NCBI GenBank assembly: GCA_951812925.1
Contig: OX638370.1
Location: forward strand, 27,395,964 to 27,459,963
Length of the DNA: 64,000 nt
Origin: Calliopum simillimum
Lineage: Eukaryota; Arthropoda; Insecta; Diptera; Lauxaniidae
Direction: 5' to 3'
Part shown: positions 1-9,479 of the stretch, in pieces
Position numbering within the stretch: position 1 is the first letter of the stretch
Layout: every line of letters starts with the position of its first letter
The notes under the pieces: generated by a model
The model's database searches: none
What the model was told of the DNA's origin: nothing
Seen by the model: the letters and a program-made list of their open reading frames with translations, nothing else
Program-made: the position numbers and the translations under genes

Positions 1-589
1 TGTTTTTGGGTTGATCCTATAACTTTTCGATAAAGAAAGTTAACAAAGAAAGGCAATTTTGCGAAAAAACGTCTGGCAACCCTAATATGGCAACCCTAAA
101 TTTTTGTTTCGTTGTTTTTGGATCCAATATGTTAATTTATAGAGAGAAAATGGTGTTTTAAGGAATTTTTTGGAAGAAAATTTTGATTTTATTAAAAAAA
201 CCAGGTGGCAACCCTAAAAAAATTACAATGTGTTTTTGGGTTGATCCTATAACTTTTCGATAAAGAAAGTTAACAAAGAAAGGCAATTTTGCGAAAAAAC
301 GTCTGGCAACCCTAATATGGCAACCCTAAATTTTTGTTTCGTTGTTTTTGGATCCAATATGTTAATTTATAGAGAGAAAATGGTGTTTTAAGGAATTTTT
401 TGGAAGAAAATTTTGATTTTATTAAAAAAACCAGGTGGCAACCCTAAAAAAATTACAATGTGTTTTTGGGTCGATCCTATAACTTTTCGATAAAGAAAGT
501 TAACAAAGAAAGGCAATTTTGCGAAAAAACGTCTGGCAACCCTAATATGGCAACCCTAAATTTTTGTTTCGTTGTTTTTGGATCCAATA
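1..589. repeat. 230-bp tandem repeat array, left part
   Basis: Near-identical units start at 1, 231 and 461, giving an exact 230-bp period; the third unit is cut at 589 by the foldback element that follows. Each unit carries the motif GGCAACCCTAA three times (near 75, 89 and 206), so the unit may itself be a dimer of a roughly 115-120 bp ancestor. No coding potential is seen. The array continues at 2231 and runs into a related 120-bp array. Confidence 0.95.
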
Positions 590-2228
590 CAGAGGCTCAC
601 AAAAGTATTCGGAATTTGAAAATTTTTTAAAAAATTGTAAAATTTTGAAATTACGAATTAATTTTTTTGAATCACTCTTAATAATTATAACGCGGTAAAT
701 ATCTAGTTTTATTTATTAAAAGAAGATTTCCTAAAATGTAACTTAAAAATGAAAAAAAGAGCTTATAAGCAAAATTCTACTTAAATTCAATACACAAAAG
801 TATTCGGAATTCTAAAAAATTTGGCAATATTTTAAAAACGAAATAAAAGAATAATCCAAAGGTATTTGGGGCACTCTTGGAATTCAATTTACAGTTAGTT
901 TACGGTAGCTCAGTTCTGTTTTGTCAGTTTTTTTTTAAGCGAAAAACTTCGTTTTTTAGAAAAAGTAAGATGGGAAGAATATCAGACGAAACCACTCTTG
1001 AATAAAAAAAATTAGAATGCGTGAGGATGGAAAATCCCTTTAGGAGGTTGCAAGCGGCGTTAGAAGTAGTATTTAGACTATCCGCAGCATTATAGAAAGA
1101 AAAAAGTTCCATAATTCACAACGCTTTGGTAGATTATCGAAACTAGGCATTCAAGATAGGTCGGATATCATACGAAAAACTAAAATTCGACCACGTACTT
1201 TAGCAGTGGACATTAATAGAAGCCTCATTTAATATAATAGAGCAAAGATAAGTGATGAAACTAATCGCAGGACACTCAGAAATGCTAGTTATAATGGAAA
1301 ACCTCAACGTTTCAAACCATTTATTAGTAAGACCAACCGCAAAACACGCTTTTATATATAATAAAGATACAATTTATACAATATTTTTTATTTTCTCTTA
1401 AAATAACACTTGGCCTAAACCATTCGTTGCAATTTTTGCAATTTAAGTGATTTTTTGCAAACTCTAAGCGCTTTTTGCGGTTGGCCTTACTTATAAATGG
1501 TTTGAAACGTAGAGTTCTTTCATTATAACTAGCATTTCTGAGTGTCCTGCGATTAGTTTCATCACTGGTCTTTGCTCTATTATATTAAATGAGGCTTCTA
1601 TTAATGTCCACTGCTAAAGTACGTGGTCGAATTTTAGTTTTTCGTATGATATCCGACCTATCTTGAATGCCTAGTTTCGATAATCTACCAAAGCGTTGTG
1701 AATTATTAAACTTTTTTCTTTCTATAATGCTGCGGATAGTCTAAATACTTCTTCTAACGCCGCTTGCAACCTCCTAAAGGGATTTTCCATCCTCACGCTT
1801 TCTAATTTTTTTTATTCAAGAGTGGTTTCTTCTGATTTTCTTCCCATTTTACTTTTTCTAAGAAACGAAGTTTTTCGCTTAAAAAAAAACTGACAAAACA
1901 GAACTGAGCTACCGTAAACTAACAGTAAATTGAATTCCAAGAGTGCCCCAAATACCTTTGGATTATTCTTTTATTTCGTTTTTAAAATATTGCCAAATTT
2001 TTTAGAATTCCGAATACTTTTGTGTATTGAATTTAAGTAGAATTTTGCTTATAAGCTCTTTTTTTCATTTTTAAGTTACATTTTAGGAAATCTTCTTTTA
2101 ATGAATAAAACTAGATATATACCGCGTTATAATTATTAAGAGTGATTCAAAAAAAATTAAATCGTAATTTCAAAATTTTACGATTTTTTAAAAAATTTTC
2201 AAATTCCGAATACTTTTGTGAGCCTCTG
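590..2228. mobile_element. Tc1-derived foldback element (two inverted 5' halves)
   Basis: The insertion interrupts the 230-bp array and is flanked by TA duplications at 588-589 and 2229-2230. Its ends are CAGAGGCTCACAAAAGTATT and the reverse complement. The two arms (590-1350 and about 1467-2228) are near-perfect inverted copies around a loop of about 115 bp. Each arm translates outside-in to the N-terminal part of a Tc1-like transposase: a start at 971 on + reading MGRISDET, then a DNA-binding block with RFGRLSKLGIQDRSDIIRKT, and a block resembling KPFISKxNRKxR. The catalytic domain is absent, so it is non-autonomous. TA target and CAG ends are standard for Tc1/mariner; the family is inferred from translation. 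Confidence 0.9.
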
Positions 2229-2230
2229 TA

Positions 2231-2560
2231 TGTTAATTTATAGAGAGAAAATGGTGTTTTAAGGAATTTTTTGGAAGAAAATTTTGATTTTATTAAAAAA
2301 ACCAGGTGGCAGCCCTAAAAAAATTACAATGGGTTTTTGGGTTGATCCTATAACTTTTCAATAAAGAAAGTTGAGAAAGAAAAGCAATTTTGCGAAAAAA
2401 CGTCTGGCAGCCCTAATATGGCAACCCTAAATTTTTGTTTCGTTATTTTTGGATCCAATATATTAATTTATAGAGAGAAAATGGTGTTTTAAGGAATTTT
2501 TTGGAAGAAAATTTTGATTTTATTTAAAAAACCAGGTGGCAACCCTAAAAATGTGCTTGA
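2231..2560. repeat. 230-bp tandem repeat array, right part
   Basis: The third unit resumes directly after the foldback insertion at 2231, and a fourth begins near 2332 and ends near 2560. Unit order is uninterrupted apart from the insertion, so the foldback element arrived after the array formed. Confidence 0.9.
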
Positions 2561-2911
2561 TTTTTAAAAAGTTTATCTAAGCGTTTTAAGACTAAAATTA
2601 AATTTTTTTTCTAAATACATATATGGCTTAAGCAAAATTTACAAAAAAAAATCAGGTGGCAACCCTAAAAGTTTTTGTATAATTTTTAAAAAATTTATCT
2701 GAGCGTGTCCTAAAGTAAAAATTTGAATTAAGTCACAAAAAGTATGACTTTAGCAAAATTCCAGAAAATAACCAGGTGGCAACCCTAAAAATATGTGTTG
2801 GATTTTTTAAAAATCTTATCTAAGAACTTCAAGACCTAAATTTATTTTTTTAATTAAATTTAAAAAAGTTCCATTTAACCAAAATAAAAATAAATAACAG
2901 TTGGCAGTCCT
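2531..2911. repeat. 120-bp diverged tandem array sharing the GGCAACCCT motif
   Basis: The block CAGGTGGCAACCCTAAAA recurs at about 2533, 2653 and 2773, and a decayed version (GGCAGTCCTGAAAA) occurs near 2900: a 120-bp spacing. Sequence between the blocks is AT-rich and much more diverged than in the 230-bp array. It is probably the older form of the same satellite. Confidence 0.8.
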
Positions 2912-2959
2912 GAAAACCATTAAAAATGTAAATTTATACATATATGTATCAATAACAAT

Positions 2960-3195
2960 AGTTACTCATGAGATTGCTACTTTTGTATCAAGTATCAAAA
3001 ATTTTTTTAGTTACTTGTTACTTTTGTATCAAGTAACAAAATTTTTTTTTGATACTGATACAAAAGTAACAAGTAACAAAATTTTTTTTTGATACTGATA
3101 CAAAAGTAACAAGTAACTAAAAAAATTTTTGATACTTGATACAAAAGTAACAAGTAACAAAAATGTATCAAGTTACAAAAGTAACTAGCTGTGCC
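2960..3195. repeat. Palindromic low-complexity repeat (GATACAAAAGTAAC units)
   Basis: Units of GATACAAAAGTAACAAGTAAC and the reverse complement alternate here, separated by T-runs, and can fold into a long hairpin. Short open frames on both strands are by-products of the repeat. The stretch 3200-3420 that follows holds nothing recognisable. Confidence 0.8.
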
Positions 3196-3420
3196 CATCT
3201 CTGATGTAGTGTTTCAGGATTTTAAAAAAAAATATTTTCGAAATTTCAAACAGTTATATTCCCAGGGTCAAGAGTTATGTTTAAAAGCTCCCTTGGTACA
3301 CAAAAGGTTTGAAAAAATTAAAAAACCTGCGATAAAAATTTTATAAAAAAATTTTTGAAAACTAATTTAAATATCTAGTTTTTAAAATATAGACACTATT
3401 TGCGGGAGCTTAATTTTTTA

Positions 3421-3790
3421 GACAAATACCTTTACAGGCAATATATTCAGAAATTTGAAATAAACATTTAATCAAATCCCAAGTCTTTCTGGCGATTTAT
3501 TAACTCATAGAAAGGATGCTCAACTATTCCATCGTTTATGTTCTTTGGTGACAAAACTTCTAATGATCTGACTTCCACTGCTGATCTTTTCGCAGAGTTT
3601 TTCATGTCTAATTATGAATTACCTTCTGCTAGATATCCAGATATTTCTGAGCATCTGGTTCCCTTTCCTTAAATATGGATAACATTTTGAATGGTATCAA
3701 AAACCTGAAAACTTCAACAAATGTTGATGTCGATGGTTTTTGTTCAGTTTCAGAACAGTACAGTAGCAATAATGTAAAGATTTGAAGAAC
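3421..3790 (+). pseudogene. Jockey-like LINE fragment (linker to start of RT)
   Basis: The + strand translation matches, residue by residue, the element at 58228-58580: KYLYRQYIQKFEIN, then KSFW, KGCSTIPSFMF, SNDLTSTADLFAEFF and NYELP, followed after a frame change by a segment like ILNGIKNLKTSTNVDVDGF. Two in-frame stop codons interrupt it. It covers only the region between endonuclease and RT. From about 3800 to 4060 nothing recognisable is present. Confidence 0.75.
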
Positions 3791-4059
3791 AAGAACAAGA
3801 TTTCAAAAACAAGTGGCGAATGTCGTACGGTACTGTCGACGAAACAACTGTACAAATCTTAATGAAGGGTCTAAAGAAAAAAGTAAAATATTTTTATATA
3901 AAATTAATATAAATAAACATAAAAGACAAACACAAAAGAAAAAAGAACAGCTGAAAACACAACAAAAATGACAACAATAAGAGCGTATGATTTCTGGTAC
4001 CACAAGCCACTGAAATTTACAAAGTTAATGTTGTGTTTTTTGTATTAACCAATGTTTTT

Positions 4060-4419
4060 ATACTCTACACCCAGGGTATATTCACTTTGTCCTTCCGTTT
4101 GTAACGCAGAGAAGGAGGCGTAGCAGATATAGGAAAGTATATATATACTTGATCAGCGTGACCTCTTGAGTCGATATAGCCTTGTCTGTCTGTCTGGCTG
4201 GCTGGGTGGCTGGCTGGCTGTGTGTGGAAATACATTTTTTGAGAAAAAAACTAAGCAAGATAATTCAATGAAATTTGGTACACAGCCTCCGTCGTCAAAA
4301 TTAGCTTTGTGCGAATTCAAACAAGAGGGCGTGGCTCCTCTTATATACGCAAAAGCTTCAAAACGCTATACTGAAAGCGTTTTTTGAGATAATCGAACTA
4401 AATTTTACTCAGACACTAA
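4060..4419. repeat. Dispersed fly repeat, 5' half (interrupted)
   Basis: Contains the ACCCAGGGTATATTCACTTT / TCCGTTTGTAACGC signature, a (CTGG)n run near 4187-4222 and an AGGGCGTGGC box, a pattern repeated several times in this window (37760, 49830, 53300). The open frame 4166-4387 lies in this repeat and is not a gene. The repeat continues at 8929 after the 4.5 kb insertion. Confidence 0.65.
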
Positions 4420-6831
4420 GGGCCGTTTTCTCAATGTCCGGTTAAATTTGTTCTTAACCGTACGATTGCTAACCATACGACAAATGAAATCAATGAATTC
4501 GTTTTCACAAAGTGCTGATTAACTAACCAGAGGTTTGCTCATCGATTGTGAATTTTTCGATGTCAAAAAGACAATTTCAAATAAATTAAATCAAAATAAA
4601 AAAAAAAAATATTTTATAAATTTCACAAAAAAAATGGAAGACTTTAATTCTAACAAAATTATTTGAATCTTTTGTATAGGAGCATTTAGCTATTGAAATT
4701 ATATTCCAAATGTTATGCATTTTGTTCCAACTGACTTAAATGTTCGCTGAAAATTTAGGTTTTTATAAAACAAGAAGACTGGGGCGGCCGCAATTCCATG
4801 CCTTAAAGGGTATGGTATATTATGAAGCGCTACTTAGGCTTTAAAATTGTGGTCTCAGGACACGCAGCCGCCAGTTTTTGCACTGTACGAGTTACTTAGT
4901 TCTTGATGTATATCCCAGACGGTTTCTGGAGCCAATAATGTGGGTTAGTATTGATTTTTTGGACCATAAATGAATCGTCAGCGGGATTAAAATTGTTGTT
5001 TGATGCACTTTTACCCTAATTTTGTACCCGATTTGCATGAACGAAGCTTTCAATTGTGCTTTGCATTGTAGGTGGGACTCAAACTAACATATTAAGAAGA
5101 TTAGCGCATAGATTGGACGTTGTTAAAATGAGTTATCACCGATTTTCGTTGCTGGACGAGCCATTTCTGCAAAACGCACTTTTTTACCCTCACATGTACA
5201 TGATCAAACTAAAAAATGGATGCATCTGGTTGTGAATACCCCACAGAGAACATAGAAAAAGAAATTCTCATTAAATAACGCGAAACGCTGGCTCCAAAGG
5301 GAAAATCAGCATCTGCACGAAATAAGCTGTGACTTCAATTTCTCCTGCTCGGTCGGTTTCTTCCGCCTTAAGCGTCTCGGAATCAAATTTTGTGGATTTT
5401 CTTTTACCTTTTATTAACAATAGACATGCCCGTCTAAGCCTGCATTTAAAATTTGATAATATATGTATTAGTTTTAAAGATACAGTGTTTTAAAGTTAAA
5501 AAAGAATTACTGCACGAAATAAGCTGTGAGCCACTGTATGTAGTTCACAAATATGTTTTCTCTTGGACAAGATTATACTTAACATTAGAGATCATTTTTT
5601 TAATTTAATGAGGAAAATAATAAAATCAACAAACTGATGGTTTACGGAAATTATTTGAGCACAACTTAAAATGAATGATGAATAGTGGCTATTGTGTTTG
5701 AATGCATGGTTTTGCAAAAAATCGTTAACTGGATTTGAACTTTCTTTGCTTCAACATGAAAAACATATGACGCTTAATTGGACCGCATCCTCAGAATTGT
5801 GAATATACCTGCAGAATTTTGAGATATCCTTGCTTAAAGTTTGATGTTTTAAGAATTATAGCGAAGCTACAGGAAAAAGTGAAATTCTCATTTTTTAATG
5901 TTATCGAATAGCCAGGGTATGAAATCTATTTGTGCCAATAAAAATGGCCGATGCCACTCCCCCAAAACATTTCGTCCTTTACCTGGGGTTGAAATGCCTT
6001 CTCTTTAAAGAATCATAACTCGGAAAGTAAGAACCCTGTTGGAGAAATTTAAAGGTATGTTTTGATAAGAAAGAGTGAGTCTATCCAATGCTTTTCCTGT
6101 AGCTACGCCATAAGTTTTAAAACATTATTTTCTCCAACTTCAAGCAAAAATTGACAATTCGGAGTACGTAGTCCCATTCAGCGTCGAAAGAATCATAAGA
6201 CTGTATATAAGAAGTATTGTGTTCAGAAAACTTTTTTTTTTTTAGGAGCCTGTACTATTTTCAATCACAAAATTTTAACTTTTTTTATTTCGATCTTGGC
6301 CTTCAAAATTCACCAATAAAAACTACAATTGAAGGTCCTTGTGGGTTCAACTCCTTCTTTGAATGCAACCTATGAATGATAACCCAATTAACTTAATAGT
6401 TACATCAAATATCGGACGCATTTGTCATGACACCTCAGCAGTATCTCATAAAAGATATTGATTAAAAGTTTGGATTTTTTTACCTGTGTTTATATTCACC
6501 GATAAGGAGGAAGTAATTAAGAAGTTGGCCACCTTAAATTTCGAATTATAATTAACACAAAAACTTATATTATATAGAAAATCCATCGATCGGTTCTTTG
6601 GCTATATGGTTTTTCTTCTATAAAGGATTTCCAAAGGCAACGTCTAATTTGAGTTTCTTTCAATTTTTACATTAAAACTTGGATGTTTATGAAAACCGAA
6701 CGCTGTGAGATTTTTCCAAGCCCACGTCTCTATAAAAGGATTCGTTGAATCAATTTAAAATGTATATGCTCTACTATCATTGATTCAAAATATGTTTTTG
6801 TATTTCATATGAAAGCTCATAACCCCTTATA

Positions 6832-8710
6832 GACTAAGAGCCAGCGCTTGGCTGACCCTCCTCATAGTATCAAAGCTGAATTTTTTTTGTGAGTGTTCTT
6901 CCAATAGTAGGTATGAACTTTTGTTCTAGTGAAATCCTGAGAGGTGGTGCTTACGTGAGATATCGGGTGCAAAAGGTCGAGAAAAACAATTTTTTGCAAA
7001 TATCTCGCTAACGGTTATATCTTCAAAAAAATTAGGTGCCACAATTTTGTAGCTCAGCAAATTTCATATCGAAAAATGGTGCAAATTGTTTTCGTGCAAC
7101 CTATAGTTTAGGAGATATGGTCCAGTGCAATCGGACCTTCCGATCCAACATATAAAATCCATAATTTTTTTTCCTTTAGTAGGTCTATTTTATAGTTTCA
7201 AAGTATGCACCAGAATTCGACACCAATTTCAATGTCGTACAAAAAGTTATTCAGGCAGAAAGGTCGAGAAAATTAGTATCTCGCTTACGCTTATTTCTAC
7301 AAAAAAATGGTGCTCCACAATTTTGAAGCTCAGAAAATTTCATATCAAAAAGTGGTGCAAATTGTTTTCGTACGATCCACAGTTTAGGAGATATCTTGTT
7401 TTAAGGTATTTTCCGCATAGTAATATGAATGTTGATTTTCAAAGTACTATAACTATGCCTACGTCATAGTATCAGGGCTGAATTTTTAGGCGGATATTCT
7501 TCTAATAGGAAAAACTAACTTTTGTTTTAGTCAAACCGTGAGAGGTGGTGCCTTCGTGAGATATAGTGCACAGTTATAGTAATTTGAAAATCAACTTTCA
7601 AAAAACTGATTTTCTCTACCTTTCGCACCCGATATCTCACGAAGGCACCACCGCTCATGGTTCGACTAAAACAAAAGTTAGTACCCACTATTGGAAAAAT
7701 ACCCACCAAAAAATGCAGCCATGATACCATGACGTAGACATAGTTATAGTAATTTCAAAATCAACATTAAAAAAGTGATTTTCTCTATCTTTCGCTCCCG
7801 ATATCTCATGAAGGCACCACTTCTCACGGTTTGACTCAAACATAAATCAGTACCTACTATTGGAAAAACACCCACAAAAAATGCAGCCATGATACCATTA
7901 CGTAGGCATAGTTATTGCAATTTTAAAATCAACTTTCAAAAAACTGGTTTTCTCAACTTTTGCCCCAGATATCTCACGAAGGCACCACCTCTCACGGTTT
8001 GACTGAAACAAAAGTTAGAACTCCCTATTAGAAGAATACCCACAAAAAAATTCAGCCATGATTCTATGACGTAAGCGTAGTTAGAGTACTTTGAAAATCA
8101 ACATTCATATTACTATGAACACTTGTATGCGGAAAGTACCTTAAAATAAGATATCTCCTAAACTGTGGATCGTACGAAAACAATTTGCACCACTTTTTGA
8201 TATGAAATTTCCTGAGCTTCAAAATTGTGGAGCACCATTTTTTTGTAGAAATAAGCGTAAGCGAGATACAAATTTTCTCGACCTTTCTGCCTGAATAACT
8301 TTTTGTACGACATTGAAATTGGTCTCGAATTCTAGTGCATACTTTGAAACTATAAAATAGACCTACAAAAGGAAAAAAAAATTATGGAATATGGATAGGA
8401 AGGTCCAATTTCATTGGACCGTATCTCCTAAACTGTAGGTCGTACGAAAACTATTTGCACCACTTTCGATATGAAATTTGCTGAGCTACAAAATTGTGGC
8501 ACCTAATTTTTTTGTAGATATAACCGTTAGCGAGATATTTGCAAAAAAACTGTTTTTCTCGACCTTTTGCACCCGATATCTCACGTAGGCACCACCTCTC
8601 AGGATTTCACTAGAACAAAAGTTCATACCCACTATCGAAAGAACACTCACAAAAAAATTCAGCTTTGATACTATGAGGAGGGTCAGCCAAGCGCTGGCTC
8701 TCCGTCTATT
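6832..8710. repeat. Giant imperfect palindrome
   Basis: The left arm starts at TAAGAGCCAGCGCTTGGCTG near 6834 and reads inward to about 7490; the right arm is its reverse complement from about 8703 back to about 8060. Long blocks correspond, for example GGTGGTGC..ACGTGAGATATCGGGTGCAAAAGG on the left and the complement near 8560-8600. The open frames at 7125-7469, 7527-7730 and 8486-8737 lie inside this structure and show no protein-family features. Confidence 0.85.
7565..8085. repeat. Three 168-169 bp direct repeats at the palindrome centre
   Basis: A unit containing ACGTAGxCATAGTTAT...AAAATCAACxTT, CGATATCTCACGAAGGCACC and AAAATGCAGCCATGATACCA recurs with landmarks at 7732, 7900 and 8069. 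A partial inverted copy lies at 7460-7570. The palindrome loop is therefore an array that grew on one side of the axis only. Confidence 0.8.
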
Positions 8711-9109
8711 AATTTTATGACAATTTTTAATTTTCATTTAAAATAAAAATAGTTTTTGTGAATTGCTCTTCTGATTAGAAATTAACCGGAACAGCATCTT
8801 GCCTTAAACTCAATCAGAACTTGACAAACTGATTACTACTAACCAGATATTGAAAAAACGCTTTTCTTTCTAACTGCTGGTTAAAGTTCTGATTAGTGCT
8901 TAACCGGACATTGAGAAAACGGCCGTAAGAACTATAAATGCAAGTTATACGCAAAAACTTGATAAAGTCGGACAAGAGGGCGTGGCACCTCCCATTTAAG
9001 CAAAAACTTCAAAGAGTTATACAGAAAGCGTTTTTTGAGATAATGGAACTAAATTTTACTCAGACACTAAGAACTACTATAAATGCACGCTCTGAGCTAT
9101 AAAGTTATA

Positions 9110-9330
9110 AAAGTACAATTATTAAAATCTTTTCAGTATATTTTGCGCCAAAGCGTGACATACGATCAATTTGTAGCAGATACTCATTGCTTGGTCACAT
9201 GTGTGACTTTTTTTAAGCTAACAGTTGTTTTTTGATCAGTTTCTTTCCCTCTTGATCGCTTGACTAGAACAAGTTTGACTCTTAAAATATGCCCTTATGA
9301 AATTTTTTGTTGAATTAAAATCTTAATTAA
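9110..9330. repeat. Direct repeat upstream of ACS1 (second copy in its intron 1)
   Basis: About 215 bp, including TATTTTGCGCCAAAGCGTGA and TTTGTAGCAGATACTCATTG, recurs almost unchanged at 9945-10081 and, after a MITE insertion, at 10802-10870, just before the exon-2 acceptor. The duplication thus brackets exon 1 of ACS1. Any promoter role is inference; no TATA box can be assigned with confidence. Confidence 0.85.
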
Positions 9331-9479
9331 AGTCTAAAAATGTTAGTCACAAATTGTTATTCAGCAAGTAAAGAGCTCTGTTCGAATATTGCAGAATATA
9401 TTAAATATACTAAAGTGCGAACACTCGTATATGAAATACTTCAGGTATAAGCACATCATAGAAGCATATTTTTACAAAA

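Larger units (their letters stand above)
4420..8925. mobile_element. 4.5-kb element with PIF/Harbinger-like ends
   Basis: The two ends carry inverted GGCCGTTTTCTCAATGTCCG and extend to GGTTAA (about 24 bp). They are flanked by TAA at 4417-4419 and 8926-8928, and sequence on either side rejoins into one dispersed repeat. A 3-bp TWA target duplication with GGGCC ends is typical of PIF/Harbinger elements. No transposase or Myb-like open frame is seen, so it looks non-autonomous. The interior includes 4790-5540 (unrecognised; contains CTGCACGAAATAAGCTGTGA twice, near 5315 and 5512), a repeat block at 5930-6180 shared with 54880-55130, and the giant palindrome at 6832-8710. Confidence 0.75.

Noticed and set aside
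2901..3198. Two 63-codon frames on opposite strands
   Set aside because: Produced by the GATACAAAAGTAAC palindromic repeat.
4166..4387. 73-codon frame with a W/G-rich start
   Set aside because: It covers a dispersed repeat with a (CTGG)n run that recurs elsewhere; the apparent peptide is a microsatellite translation.
7125..8737. Open frames of 60-114 codons on both strands
   Set aside because: All lie inside the giant palindrome and its 168-bp repeats. Similar frames appear in both arms, and none shows domain features.
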